Assembly (NCBI GenBank): GCA_032353305.1
Contig: JAUCNG010367816.1
Location: 1-18,330 of the forward strand
DNA length: 18,330 nucleotides
Reading direction: 5' to 3'
Origin: Cephalothrix spiralis
Lineage: Eukaryota; Nemertea; Palaeonemertea; Archinemertea; Cephalotrichidae
Positions 8,911 to 18,288 of the stretch are shown in pieces. The stretch's first letter is position 1; each line of letters begins with the position of its first letter. The translations under genes and the position numbers were made by a program. Below the pieces are notes generated by a model. That model did no database searches. It had not been told where the DNA came from and was given only the letters and a program-made list of their open reading frames with translations.

Positions 8911-11025
8911 TCTTATCATGGGATTATATTGTGCTTGTCAGGGTTTTGTAGCTATTATTACTCGTCAAATATATCTCCTGAATCAAAATAGAATAATGTT
9001 TTCTAGGGCAATTTAATTTGTATTTGTTTCAAACATTAATCAGTAATTAATATAATTTATGTAATTAGGCCATTCATAATTATATATCACAATCATTGGT
9101 ATCACTTTATGTTTCATATTGGTTCATGGTTGTTCTTTTTATATACATACATGATATAAGCTGACTTCACATCAACATGACTTTATAAACTCTCGAATTT
9201 TTTATTCGAAAATCTCATTTTAATAGGTGATAAATTTTTACGAAAAATAGTGTTTTTTGAGAGAGAGAAAAACTTGAATTTTGAAAAATGTCATAAATTA
9301 ATGTTTTAGTTTTTAGGGCTATCACATGACTTGTAACATATTTGTCTCAAGGTCAACTACCTGTCAATTTAATTGCCAAAATTTATAAATTCAGCAATCT
9401 AATAATAAGATTAAAAATAAACATCATGTGTCATTTTTTTTAAATGTTGAATTTTTCACAAAATGTCTGAAATAATTTCTTTCTTTTTCCTGCACTTCTT
9501 TTTAAATGTTTTTTCTTGAAGTGTGAATTTTTAATTAGGTCCATTCGTATTCTGTTTCATATATTATCTGAGCTCTCATTATGTGTAAATTGAGTCCTCT
9601 CAATCTATTTTATTTGCCTTATATGTTTAAATATTGGTAATTATTTGGTTTCAACCTAAGACATAAGACTTCAATATTCTTTTTGGTCTGTCTTAGTTAT
9701 TGTACATACATATACATAGTTTAGGAATTCTGTATATAGTTCCTAGTACAGAAAAATATACTAGGAGATGATTTAATATTAAAAATTTGATAAGTTAAAA
9801 TCAATATTAAATAAAACAATTTCTAAATTTTAAATATTATTAGTACGATTTACCCGATAAAAAACAATATTTTTTAATTTCTTTTGCAAAAGTCATTGAA
9901 TTAAACATATAAATTATTAAAAAAATATCTTACATATATATGCCCTAGTCTTTGAACCCCATATACCAGAGCCATAATCACTTATCGGCATAACAAGCGT
10001 TAATTTTAGAATCGACTCGCTGTACATTTTTCTGTATTTTATTTCTTTGGTACATCATAATCTGATTCTGCTTCACAGTGTTCATATTATTCTAATTAGT
10101 GACTCACATTCTATTTTTGATTCATAAAAACATAATATTGCCAGTATTACATTATTGCTAATGTATATATGAATGTGCTGATTTTATTCTATAATATATG
10201 AGACCTAAAATTATTCTAAAGACCGATTTTAATATTGTTCAAACTGAGAATTAAGTAAAAGGTTTTTTTTGCCAAAACTTTTATATATTGCTCCTTCTTG
10301 CATTTAGATTTGATATCATTCTTCATTAGTATAGTACAATGTATGCCCAAAATTTAGACGGTATCCGCAATTATTTTAAACCCTATTCATGAAGGGCCAG
10401 TGCCGTTGAGAAAGGGGTAACCGGCCCGCAGGGCCCTTGGCCTGTAAATTATATATTGACGTACACATCTCTTTTAGTTAATACCTGAAAGTGGCTGGTT
10501 TGGCTCCTTTAGAAATAGGGTTACGCTTATCATGCTCGACTTGATATTGGGGAAAGAGTTTTGTTGTCAAAAAAATTTAATGTTAAAATATTATTTCACA
10601 AAAAATATTGAACTTTAATTTTTCGTGTGTTTTTTTAAAACGTTCCTCATTTTGCCCTCTTCATAGAATTTCTAAAAAATTGGCTATATTTCTAAAGGTC
10701 ACAACCAATTGCAAAACCTTACATTGTAATTTTTTTGAGGTACTAAATAACTAACTAAGAAATAATGCTGATAATGTGTAAATTGGGCATCTGTAAGGCT
10801 CGGTTTCTGCTCTATTAGATAACTGTAAAGTGTATTTTTTCTCGTTATGAATATTATCAGTTTCAAAAGTGAACGTGTACTACTAAATGTAATTGTTCTG
10901 AGCTTGGTTAATGTGTGTGTGTTATAATCAACACTAATATGTGATATTGGTTTTGTTCATTATCAATAAATCTCCATAATCTTTTTAAATGTTGTATTTT
11001 TATGTAATTGAATCTTTTAACAGTA
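8911..11025. other. Long AT-rich gene-free stretch
   Basis: No exon, RNA gene or complete transposon is recognised. The only compositional break is a GC-rich patch at 10391-10445 beginning CAGTGCCGTTGAGAAAGGGG and continuing ACCGGCCCGCAGGGCCC, reminiscent of hAT terminal sequence but with no partner end. Confidence 0.4.
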
Positions 11026-11084
11026 TACAGCGTGTGCCAATAAAATTTATAACAGCCTAATGACATAATATTGTGACTCAATTA

Positions 11085-11423
11085 CAGGCCTCACAGTTCT
11101 CCTAAAATTTTAGGATATTCTAAAATAAGATCATTTATCCTAAAATCTCCTAAAATATGACCATTTCTCCTAAAATCTCATGAAATCCTATTATTTCTCA
11201 TAAAATTGGATGAAAATGGCTTGAAAAGTGTTAAAAAAATTCTTGCCTTAATTTAATTGTGCAAAGACGCGGGACAAAAATTGAAAACTTATTATGTTAT
11301 AGAGTCTCTTAATTAATTGTGTGCAAAGATTATATTGATTTATTGAAAAATCTCATAAAATATTGCTCAAAAATCTCCTAAAAGCTCCTTAAATTGAGAT
11401 ACCAAAAATGACTGTGAGGCCTG
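11085..11423. mobile_element. 339-bp MITE nested in copy C, 6-bp target duplication
   Basis: Perfect 13-bp inverted termini CAGGCCTCACAGT and ACTGTGAGGCCTG are flanked by CAATTA on both sides (11079-11084 and 11424-11429). Copy B shows the uninterrupted site, TTAATTATGAATT. The interior holds many CTCCTAAAAT or TCTCATAAAAT words, probably subterminal binding sites. The CAG terminus recalls hAT elements, but the visible duplication is 6 bp rather than 8, so the superfamily is open. Confidence 0.88.
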
Positions 11424-11702
11424 CAATTATGAATATTTGAATAATTGCATGGTCTACTCTCGCGAATAAAACAAATTTGGTGCAGAACGGTTCATAACTA
11501 AGGGAGCTACGATGATTCTCCCGAAAAACCTCTGGTCTCACACATTAAATCCCACACTAAATTCAGAGAATGCTATTTTCAATCACTCTAAAATTAATCT
11601 GGAATATTTTCAATTTTTAATAAAAAGGAGAAAGTACATTTCAACTTCTAAAAAATTAAAAAGTCCTAAAAAATTCACAAACTTTTTTTTCTTCCCGGGA
11701 CA

Positions 11703-12044
11703 GGACGTTCATTTATAATATGTTTTACCGCCTTTTTGGTTTTTGGGGAAATTTTTGTAGCCCAGTAAATGTTGTTATTAGACCGCATCAAATTTATTTT
11801 ATTTTAAAGAGTAGACCATGATCTCCCTAGTGATCACTAGCAGTGTTATGGTCAAATTAGGTCACAATATATAGGACGTTCATTTTGGTGAATTTATATT
11901 TTGGTCCTTCGGGGAAATTTATGTAGCTCGGTTGTTTGACAGATTTTCACCAAATTTATTTTATTTGAAAGAGAAGACCATGATATCTTTAGTGATCACT
12001 AGCAGCGATATGGTCAATTCATAATTGTCACAATATGACGTCAT
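11703..12044. repeat. Two 171-bp tandem units in copy C
   Basis: GGACGTTCATTT begins units at 11703 and 11874. Both proceed through GGGGAAATTT, a GTAGC word, TTTATTTTATTT, GAGTAGACCATGAT or GAGAAGACCATGAT, and AGTGATCACTAGCAG. The two have diverged, so the duplication is not recent. Confidence 0.8.
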
Positions 12045-12077
12045 CTGACTGTTTTCCATTTATTTGGACACCCTGTA

Positions 12078-12694
12078 TATCATAATAATAGAAATGAACG
12101 CCATTTCCTTGGGACAAAATGTGATTTCATGTCAAATTTGCAATAATGATTTGAAAGTTGTGCATTGTCTCCAAAACTTTACTAGTTAACTAATAATCCC
12201 GAGTCGAGTATATCTGAAAGGTTCCTTCCTCAGTTTATGACCATATTCCTTACCAAATTAAACTGATATTATGAATTAAGGTAAAGTCTTAGATTAAGTT
12301 TACCCAGATAGTGCAATATTAGGGGAGTCGTTTGTCCGATGTTTTAATAAGAATCAAACGGAGATTGCTGTGCTAGCTAGTTGCAGGTTTAGTTGCAAAA
12401 AATCGTTGGCAAGTCATTGGAAATTAGTCCAACGTGGCATCTGTATTTACATTCAAGACCGAGACTAGGTACCGAAAAAAGAAACTTATTTTTTCAAACT
12501 TGTTGCGTTTAGTTCCAGTCTTTGACGAAAGGGTAATCTTTTTGGTATTATTAGTCGATTGCTAAGTTAGCATGAAGTTTTTCTTAACCATATTCCTGAA
12601 GGTTGGAGATTCTCTTTTGGTGGCTTAATCTCGAGTGTGACCGTATGCTTCTGTAGTCTTATAAATTTTAATTTTTGTTTGAGGGGGGCCTTAC
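12078..12694. other. Gene-free stretch
   Basis: No recognisable gene or repeat. Composition is slightly less AT-rich than the preceding region from about 12340 onward. Confidence 0.35.
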
Positions 12695-12773
12695 CGAGTC
12701 CTTGCGACATTGTCTCCGGCCTGGCTTGGATAGTATTGAAAACATTTGCAAAGACCTTGGTCGGGGAAATAAC
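12695..12773 (-). other. Possible isolated exon
   Basis: On the minus strand CGTTTTCAG is followed by 79 less AT-rich bases and the donor CTCG|GTAAGG. The open frame reads VISPTKVFANVFNTIQARPE and continues TMSQGL. No family is recognised and no partner exon is evident, so it may be chance or a relic. Confidence 0.25.
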
Positions 12774-13115
12774 CTGAAAACGTGAAATCACAATAATTCA
12801 AAGAAGTGCGAAAACCTGCCTTTTTTGTCTTAAAATATCGATTACTCAAAAAAGAGGTAGGCGTTTTAGATACTCGTAATAGAAGTCCTGTCACTTTTGG
12901 TTTGAAATTTCCTCCTCTGGTTTACAGGAAATTGACTGGTTCCCTGATTCAACAATAACCCTGAGACAAAAACAAATCTTAGAATTAACTAGAATTAAGG
13001 CAATATAAAATAAACGGATTTTTTCTCTCAATTTTGGACAACAAAATGAAAAATGGGTCATGATGCCCCGGAATAAGCTTTTGAAAAAATTGCCCTTGAA
13101 AGTAGGGTGTAACAT

Positions 13116-14457
13116 AAGGTGTGAACAATAATGTAAGAAAAATATCTCATTTAAATAGGAATATCATTTATTCATCATATTTACATATACAAGTTTTTAA
13201 ATATTTTTAACAAGTTTATTATTTGTATGGCACGAATTAACTGTTCATCTCTACAAAATGCATTTCTAAAAATCCCAATTTATTTTGGCAAGATAATTAA
13301 TCCGTGAAAAATGCATAACATGAATCTGATTTCATTGTTTAATACTTTTTTTATTCAAATAGAGACAATATCTGAACTTTATGAACACTACGAACTTAAA
13401 ATATGACTAGAAACTCATCGTACCATAAAACTTCTCGCGAGAACACATAAAATATTACGAGATATCGCGAGAACACATAAAATATCACGCGATCTCGTGA
13501 CGTCATAACAATAAAAAATGTACATAGATTTCATTTCTCCGCATAACGGAACGCACACTTTTTGGACATTTTATGGACAATTTGACGAAAGTTAATATAT
13601 TTTCGATTTCATTCTTCGACTAATGGAAATGAAAACATAAATACGCAAATTTTTCTTTGCAATTAAATTTATGCATTTTTTTAAATAAGCGTACATTCTC
13701 TTTTTCAATTTAATACTTCTTAGTATATGAAAATTCCTTTTGTTAAATCAAATGTATTTATATTAAAATATCATTTTCATAAATAAGAAAATTCAATTTT
13801 TATTTAATGAGAAAAAATTTACGTGCCGTTAGAGGAAATAAAATAAAAGCTTTATATATAAAGTTAAAATCATGAAATATACAACGATTTTATATACAAA
13901 AGATTGTCATGAATAGACTCGGAATGTTTATGAAATTATATGACAACATTTCAATATTCTTATTGCATTTTTTCAAATTTAAATATATAGAAACAGTACA
14001 TGACATGTAGCACATAAGGCAATATTCCCAGATACGAAAATAAGGAAAGTTCAGTTAGTTCACTGTTGGTATTTTATATATTTTGAAAATATGAAAATCA
14101 ATTTTGCAATCAACATAATACTGTGTTATGGTTTGTACGTTTATGTGTTTTGAGAAGCTTCCATTATTTCGTAAATATTATATTTAATCTATGATATTAT
14201 AGAACTAATTTCTTCTCGGAAGGATACAAAAAATTGCAATTTTGCGAACTACTTTTCTCCAACATAAACTACATTTTAAATGTCATGATATTGATAAAAC
14301 TAATACTGTCGTGGAAGGATATATTAGGAAGGTCGGACTACTTTTTCGAATAAAATCTTAGAGATCGAACATTGACATTTGACATAAGATTTTTCAGGAA
14401 AATAATACAACTTATTTTCTATGGATGGAAGGACGAACTACTTTTTAGTGGACTTTT
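13116..14457. other. AT-rich region, probable 3'UTR and downstream flank of the GATA gene
   Basis: No coding exon is seen. Minus-strand AATAAA-type signals occur near 13800, 13216 and 13168 and could end the GATA transcript. A CG-rich palindrome cluster at 13433-13505 stands out. Confidence 0.45.
13433..13505. promoter_or_regulatory. TCTCGCGAGA palindrome with 30-bp repeats and a CRE-like site
   Basis: A perfect TCTCGCGAGA palindrome begins a 30-bp unit (13435-13464) that is repeated at 13465-13494 (TCGCGAGAACACATAAAATA in both), followed by a TCTCGTGACGTCAT segment that includes TGACGTCA. TCTCGCGAGA is a known animal promoter motif (bound by BANP in vertebrates) and TGACGTCA is the CREB/ATF site. 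Function here is inferred only; no transcript start can be seen. Confidence 0.4.
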
Positions 14458-14608
14458 TTATCCACTCAAATGCGCATCTTTTAGAGACATTCCACCGCTA
14501 GCATAGATGGCTCTGAGGTATTCATTTGGTTGTGGTGATTCATATGGAGATAGCCCGTGTAGCGTGCTTGGTCTGGTGTCGGGGACGGCATATAGGTGGC
14601 TCTGCTCT
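14458..14608 (-). other. GATA: GATA terminal exon with two open frames
   Basis: The acceptor reads TTTATCTTTCAGAG before AGCAGAGCC. If splicing uses CAG (exon from 14608), the phase-1 join makes Glu, then the protein ends [15 protein letters not shown] with a stop at 14481-14483. If it uses the AG two bases later (exon from 14606), the frame shifts and a different peptide runs to a stop at 14458-14460. That alternative contains [20 protein letters not shown] and ends [10 protein letters not shown]. Both frames are open over the entire exon. The first acceptor is the usual choice by position, but the second peptide looks equally protein-like. Confidence 0.75.
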
Positions 14609-17600
14609 CTGAAAGATAAAAGAAATATGAATTAAGAATTTTGTTCATTTTATGTTTGAACATTAACTTGGTTTACGGACTAACATTTCGAAAAATTACG
14701 CCGGCGGCGGTAAATTTTTTTTTATTATTTTCATTTTTCAGAAATTGTCACTGGCTGTGTCCGTAAACCAAGTAATTAAAAAAGGCCTAATCACCATTCA
14801 CCAGGGTATAGAGGAAGGGGCAAATACTGTTTTTGTTATGTACTGGAGGCACAGCAAACCTGGTCAGGCGCTTTCGCTGGCATAATCAGTCGACTTCTCT
14901 CATCATCAGGTCCTATATTTACCGGACTTGGCGAGTTTAGCCCACATATGGAGGTAGTTCATGTGCGGGAATACATCCCACTCTAGGAATTTAACTTGAC
15001 CGAGCTATCCAGGAAGCAAAGTAAGCTTAGGAACTTGCTCAAGGTTTTTCACAATGGAAAGTGGTGGAGGACAGCACTGGACTCGAACCCGGGATCTCCG
15101 GATACAAAGCGAACGTCCTAATCACAATACCAACGCGGCACACGATAGCTACATATAATCATATCACCATATCCCATAGTCGAACCAGAGACCAATTATG
15201 TCTAAGGAATGAGTACGCCATCTTGAATATTTAATTAGGTCGATCAGGAACAAAATTCAAATGAATTTTCATGATAAGGCTGTGCTGCGTAATTTGGAAT
15301 AAATGTCTTGGGTGTACTTGACAATTTTTTTAATACCCTTTCAAAGTTTCTTTTAAAAAACGCATTCAATTCCAGCGAATATTTCTATGCCAAATCTTCA
15401 TTAGAAAATTTGAAATTTTGACTAGATTCTAGGTGCAGATCTGCATCCTCTAAAAGAAATCCCATCGTTTCCGATTGATTCTTATTAGTAGAAAGTATGG
15501 TTTATAGCACATTAAAATGAAAGTAATGATGAGCGCAGTCGATGCGCAGTCGATAGGTAAAAGGATTTCAAATTTTAAAATTTTATAAAAGTCGAAATTT
15601 CGAATTTTCTAATTCAAGCTTAGTCATATATATATTTGATGGGATTGAATGCGGGTTTTTTTTGTAAGAAACTTTGGGTCTTTCTGCGGCTTCTGATACC
15701 TTAATATTGGTTATATAGAGAATGTATTAAAACAAAAAGAGGCAAAATTTCCATGTACCCTCTTTCTAAAACCTCTTGACTACATTTATTTCAAATTAGG
15801 AAGCACAACTTTAAAATAAAAAAAAAATTGAATTTTTTCTCTCTCTCCCGTTGACCTCATTTAGTATTCAAAATGGCGGACTAATTCATTGGACCTAATT
15901 CGTCTATGATTAGACTACATATCCCATCACCTTGATTAACCATCTAAGAGGGTGGGTGATCATAACATTTAGAACATAATTACTCGACATAGCGACTCAT
16001 ACCAGCACTTTCCCGACTAGGGGGTGAACTGGATCCGGTTGGCATCACGTCTTTAGACTGCGGGGCGGATTTTGGTTTTCGTTTCCTACTTTGGATGGCG
16101 TCTTTCTTCATTGACAGTGGACGGTTTATCTAAAAGGAAAGAAAAATTAAATTTTAAAATTTTACAGATATTGCTTGTTGTTCGTTGCTCGGTTCGTTGA
16201 TATCAGTTTTAGGCAATTCACATTCTTATGCATATTAGGCCCTTTTTTAATTACTTGGTTTACGGACACCGCCGGTGAAAATTTCCGAAAAATGAAAATT
16301 ATAAAACATTTTATTTATTTTTTTACCGCCGCCGGAGGTATTTTTTTTAAATGTCTGTAACATTTTTTTTTTAACGCCGACGAAATTTCCAGACGTCGAA
16401 GAAAGAAAAAACGTCGGAAAAATGGAAATAAATTTTTTTTTATTTACCGCCGACGGAATTTCCAGACTTCGAATGAAGAAAAAAACGTCGGAAAAATAAA
16501 AATAATAATATTTTTTTTGAATTTCTTTCAATTTTTTTTTGTTTTTACCGCCGCTGGCAAGATATTTTGAAAAGTTTGTCCGTAAACCAAGTAATTAAAA
16601 AAACGGCCTAATAATTCAAAGATCACCACAGCAAGTCCTAGACCAGCCAGCCTCCGCTTCGAATGTTTGTGCATAAACCGGCACTTGGAATTTTTCACTG
16701 ACGCATTTCAAAATATTGCTGATTGAGTTTTTATTTGGGGTTTTGTAGGTCTTGTAGGCTCTAGCATCATTATTTTAATTATATTCTTACACTGTGTAGT
16801 TTATAATATAATCCACAAGCATTGCATACAGTTTCGCCTTCATTATTCCTCCGCCATAATGACGTCACAGTTGTGTTACAATTTATGCACTGTAAACCTT
16901 GTCTTCTTCCGCCCTGAAAAATAAAAAGTAGTTCCGTTTAAAACCTTGGGATTTATTATGTTCTACCCAGATTAAATTATATTTCTAGGTCAAATGTAAT
17001 GTCAGTTATTGCTAATAGTCGTTAATGCTGTTTAATTGCTAGCAAACATTTGTGCCCTGGTGCAACCATCATTTTTGCTAGTATGGTATCCATCTACAAG
17101 GCCGATCAAGATAATATATTCTTTCGACTAAATCGGAGGACCCGCCATTAGCCAAGCTATTCTTTGTTTTGGCCTCGGGAGCGGCTCGGGAGCAGTCGGT
17201 TTTTAAACTGATGAGGTAGGCTAAGCGGGGCGAGTATCGATCGAACCTGCGATTTAGCAATTAAGTCCAACCAAGGTCTCATACATGTAGGAAGGTCTAT
17301 CATATCTGTCAATCAGCTATCGACCTAACATCAGATGTATCCCAAAGCTAAAGATGTTAGACCTTTCCTTTGAGACCTTAGTCCAACTGAGTTACCATAT
17401 TGAAATCCCTTACCTTTCCAGTTTGTTTCGGCGATTGACCCCAATCATTTCCACCTCTTTGTAAACTGACTGGGGACGAGACCAGTGACGGCTTTCCATA
17501 AATTTCATCTTCATACTATATAAAAAAGAAATATCATATATGAGTAACTTAAATAGACCACCAAAGACTTACATATGGCTCTTTAAAGCAAGAAGAAAAG

Positions 17601-17650
17601 TTTTTGTTAGAATTAGTATTAATCGCCTTGTTCATAATGTTTAATGTATC
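14481..17650 (-). CDS. GATA: GATA-type zinc-finger transcription factor, 3' five exons (5' end outside window)
   Basis: Minus-strand exons in order: 17650-17573 (26 codons), 17515-17414 (34), 16913-16791 (41), 16129-16003 (42 + 1 nt), 14608-14481. The first three junctions are phase 0 and the last is phase 1; all use GT/AG. The third exon encodes a GATA C-finger, CINC-X17-CNAC, with LWRR and CGLYYKLHS. The fourth gives [20 protein letters not shown], the basic DNA-binding tail, so the intron falls between KLH(S) and (I)NRPL, next to the finger. The family binds WGATAR sites in the nucleus and controls germ-layer, gut and blood-cell fates. The visible 60 residues before this finger exon hold no N-finger. 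The first visible exon is open through its acceptor (TACTAAC branch-like site, CTCTACAG), but an in-frame ATG at 17635 could also be a start. The introns carry SINEs and MITEs. The terminal frame is uncertain (see findings). Confidence 0.9.
14665..14790. mobile_element. MITE of the TTAGGCC/TTTACGGAC family, left-truncated
   Basis: ACTTGGTTTACGGAC at the left and GTCCGTAAACCAAGTAATTA then AAAAAGGCCTAA at the right are the same inverted termini as in 16235-16611. The outer part of the left terminus is lost. It lies in the last GATA intron. Confidence 0.8.
14815..15139 (-). mobile_element. tRNA-derived SINE in the last GATA intron
   Basis: On the minus strand a tRNA-like head (15139-15066) starts GCCGCGTTGGTATTGTGATT and contains a perfect B box, GGTTCGAGTCC (15079-15089). 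The A-box region TGGTATTGTGATTAGG is at 15117-15132. A body lacking open frames follows, distinctly less AT-rich than its surroundings, toward about 14815. The 3' end and target duplication are not resolved. Confidence 0.7.
16003..16129 (-). other. GATA: GATA basic-tail exon
   Basis: Acceptor CTTTCCTTTTAG precedes ATAAACCG, and the donor is GCTG|GTATGAG. The first 20 codons match the conserved arm that follows the C-finger (NRPLxMKKxxIQxRKRKPK). The remainder is a Ser/Pro-rich linker ending SPPSRESA plus one base of the next codon. KRKPK also forms part of the expected nuclear import signal. Confidence 0.93.
16235..16611. mobile_element. 377-bp MITE with TTAGGCC termini in a GATA intron
   Basis: Left TTAGGCCCTTTTTTAATTAC then TTGGTTTACGGAC is mirrored at the right by GTCCGTAAACCAAGTAATTA then AAAAAACGGCCTAA. 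TA flanks both sides (16233-16234 and 16612-16613). The interior is AT-rich with CGCCG-centred words and holds a 73-bp tandem duplication. It is non-coding and sits between the C-finger and basic-tail exons. Confidence 0.9.
16375..16520. repeat. Two 73-bp tandem units inside the MITE
   Basis: Units beginning CGCCGACGAAATTTCCAGAC at 16375 and CGCCGACGGAATTTCCAGAC at 16448 share AACGTCGGAAAAAT and an A/T-rich tail. This is the only internal amplification within the element. Confidence 0.75.
16791..16913 (-). other. GATA: GATA C-finger exon
   Basis: This exon runs from TTTTTCAG at its 5' side to the donor GTAAGA and is 123 bp, 41 codons, phase 0 at both ends. It begins GGRRQGLQC and ends GLYYKLHS. 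Cysteines sit at exon residues 9, 12, 30 and 33. The LWRR after the first knuckle and [11 protein letters not shown] after the second are diagnostic of the finger type that contacts DNA. The coding strand happens to contain a TGACGTCA palindrome. Confidence 0.95.
17040..17400 (-). mobile_element. tRNA-derived SINE, interrupted by a MITE, in a GATA intron
   Basis: On the minus strand an A-box-like TAACTCAGTTGG (17383-17394) and a B-box-like GGTTCGATC (17239-17247) are separated by a 108-bp insertion. With it and one target copy removed, 19 bases remain between the boxes. The body continues through CCCCGCTTAGCCTACCTCAT and a CG-rich GAGCCGCTCCCGAGG duplicate to about 17040. The 3' boundary is uncertain. 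Confidence 0.65.
17272..17379. mobile_element. 108-bp MITE with 8-bp target duplication inside the SINE head
   Basis: AGTCCAAC is directly repeated at 17264-17271 and 17380-17387. Between them CAAGGTCTCATACATGTAGG then AAGGTCTA is mirrored by TAGACCTTTCCTTTGAGACC then TT. An 8-bp duplication is characteristic of hAT elements. It is too short to code for anything and splits the tRNA-like promoter of the SINE. Confidence 0.85.
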
Positions 17651-17803
17651 CTGTAGAGCATGTAGTTAGTAGGGTAAACACGGATTTTTTTAAGAATGTG
17701 AAGGTTTTAGCCCTGAGCTCGATTTATGCCCAATTTGCCCTCGGAGGTAAATGCTATTTTTGCAACAACAGCGCTCAAACTTTTATATTTTGAGTATCGC
17801 AAC

Positions 17804-18170
17804 GCCGGTTAGCTCAGTAGGTAGAACTGATGACCGAGTGTTCGAACCCCGTTTGATCCACTTCTCTCGCCAACTGATCTATACAGGCTGCCATCCAGTG
17901 TCCCAGACTGGGTTGCGTAAATGAAAAATCAAAGACAATTGCGACGCATTAAATTGTCTTGGCTTGGTGTGTATGATTCTCGAATGTTCCACGCACAAAA
18001 ACCCTGGAGGCTATTCGATAAGTACAAGAAATTGCATGTATAAGAGTAGCCGGTAAGCGGCTCCCAGGAGGTTGGCTATAGCATCGATGAAGTAGTGACG
18101 CACGTAAACCCTATAGCTAGGCGTAATGTCTGAATAGCGGGAAAGCTCATTAGATGATGATGATTGATAG
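17804..18170 (+). mobile_element. tRNA-derived SINE upstream of the visible GATA exons
   Basis: GCCGGTTAGCTCAGTAGG has an exact A box (TAGCTCAGTAGG, 17810-17821) and TGTTCGAACCCC gives a B box (GTTCGAACC, 17840-17848), only 18 bases apart. A body of moderate GC follows and it ends in a GATGATGATGATT-type simple tail at 18151-18170. No anticodon arm can be formed, so it is not a functional tRNA gene. No clear target duplication is seen. Confidence 0.75.
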
Positions 18171-18288
18171 AAAAGTGCAAAAACTTTATTTATACACCTT
18201 CTTCTACTAATTTAGTAGCAGAGCGTGGAGGAAAGTACCTTGATGAATAAAGGGTGTAAAAGGTACGATCCGACTAAGTCCCATCTAC

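Larger units (their letters stand above)
11026..12077 (-). mobile_element. Family T MITE, inverted copy with nested insertion (copy C)
   Basis: Outer ends are TACAGCGTGTGCCAATAAAA and ATTTGGACACCCTGTA, each next to TA. Its order is reversed relative to copy B: GGGAGCTACGATGATTCTCC near 11500 is the inverse of the segment near 7030. It has gained a nested MITE (11085-11423) and an internal 171-bp tandem duplication. No transposase is present. Confidence 0.88.

Noticed and set aside
11512-11718. 68-codon plus-strand frame
   Set aside because: It lies wholly inside the family T transposon copy C and has no recognisable protein motif.
12891-13115. 74-codon minus-strand frame
   Set aside because: It has low-complexity, Phe/Ile/Leu-rich composition expected by chance and no paired splice signals of quality.
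13433-13505. CRISPR array
   Set aside because: There are only two 30-bp units, directly adjacent without spacers, in a eukaryotic setting.
15066-15139. A functional minus-strand tRNA gene
   Set aside because: The B box is perfect, but the A-box region departs from consensus and a long non-coding body follows, as in a SINE.
16247-16531. 94-codon minus-strand frame and an overlapping plus-strand frame
   Set aside because: Both lie inside the 377-bp MITE and reflect its repeated AT-rich and CGCCG words.
17804-17860. A functional tRNA gene
   Set aside because: A and B boxes are good, but only 18 bases separate them and no anticodon arm can form, so it is a SINE head.
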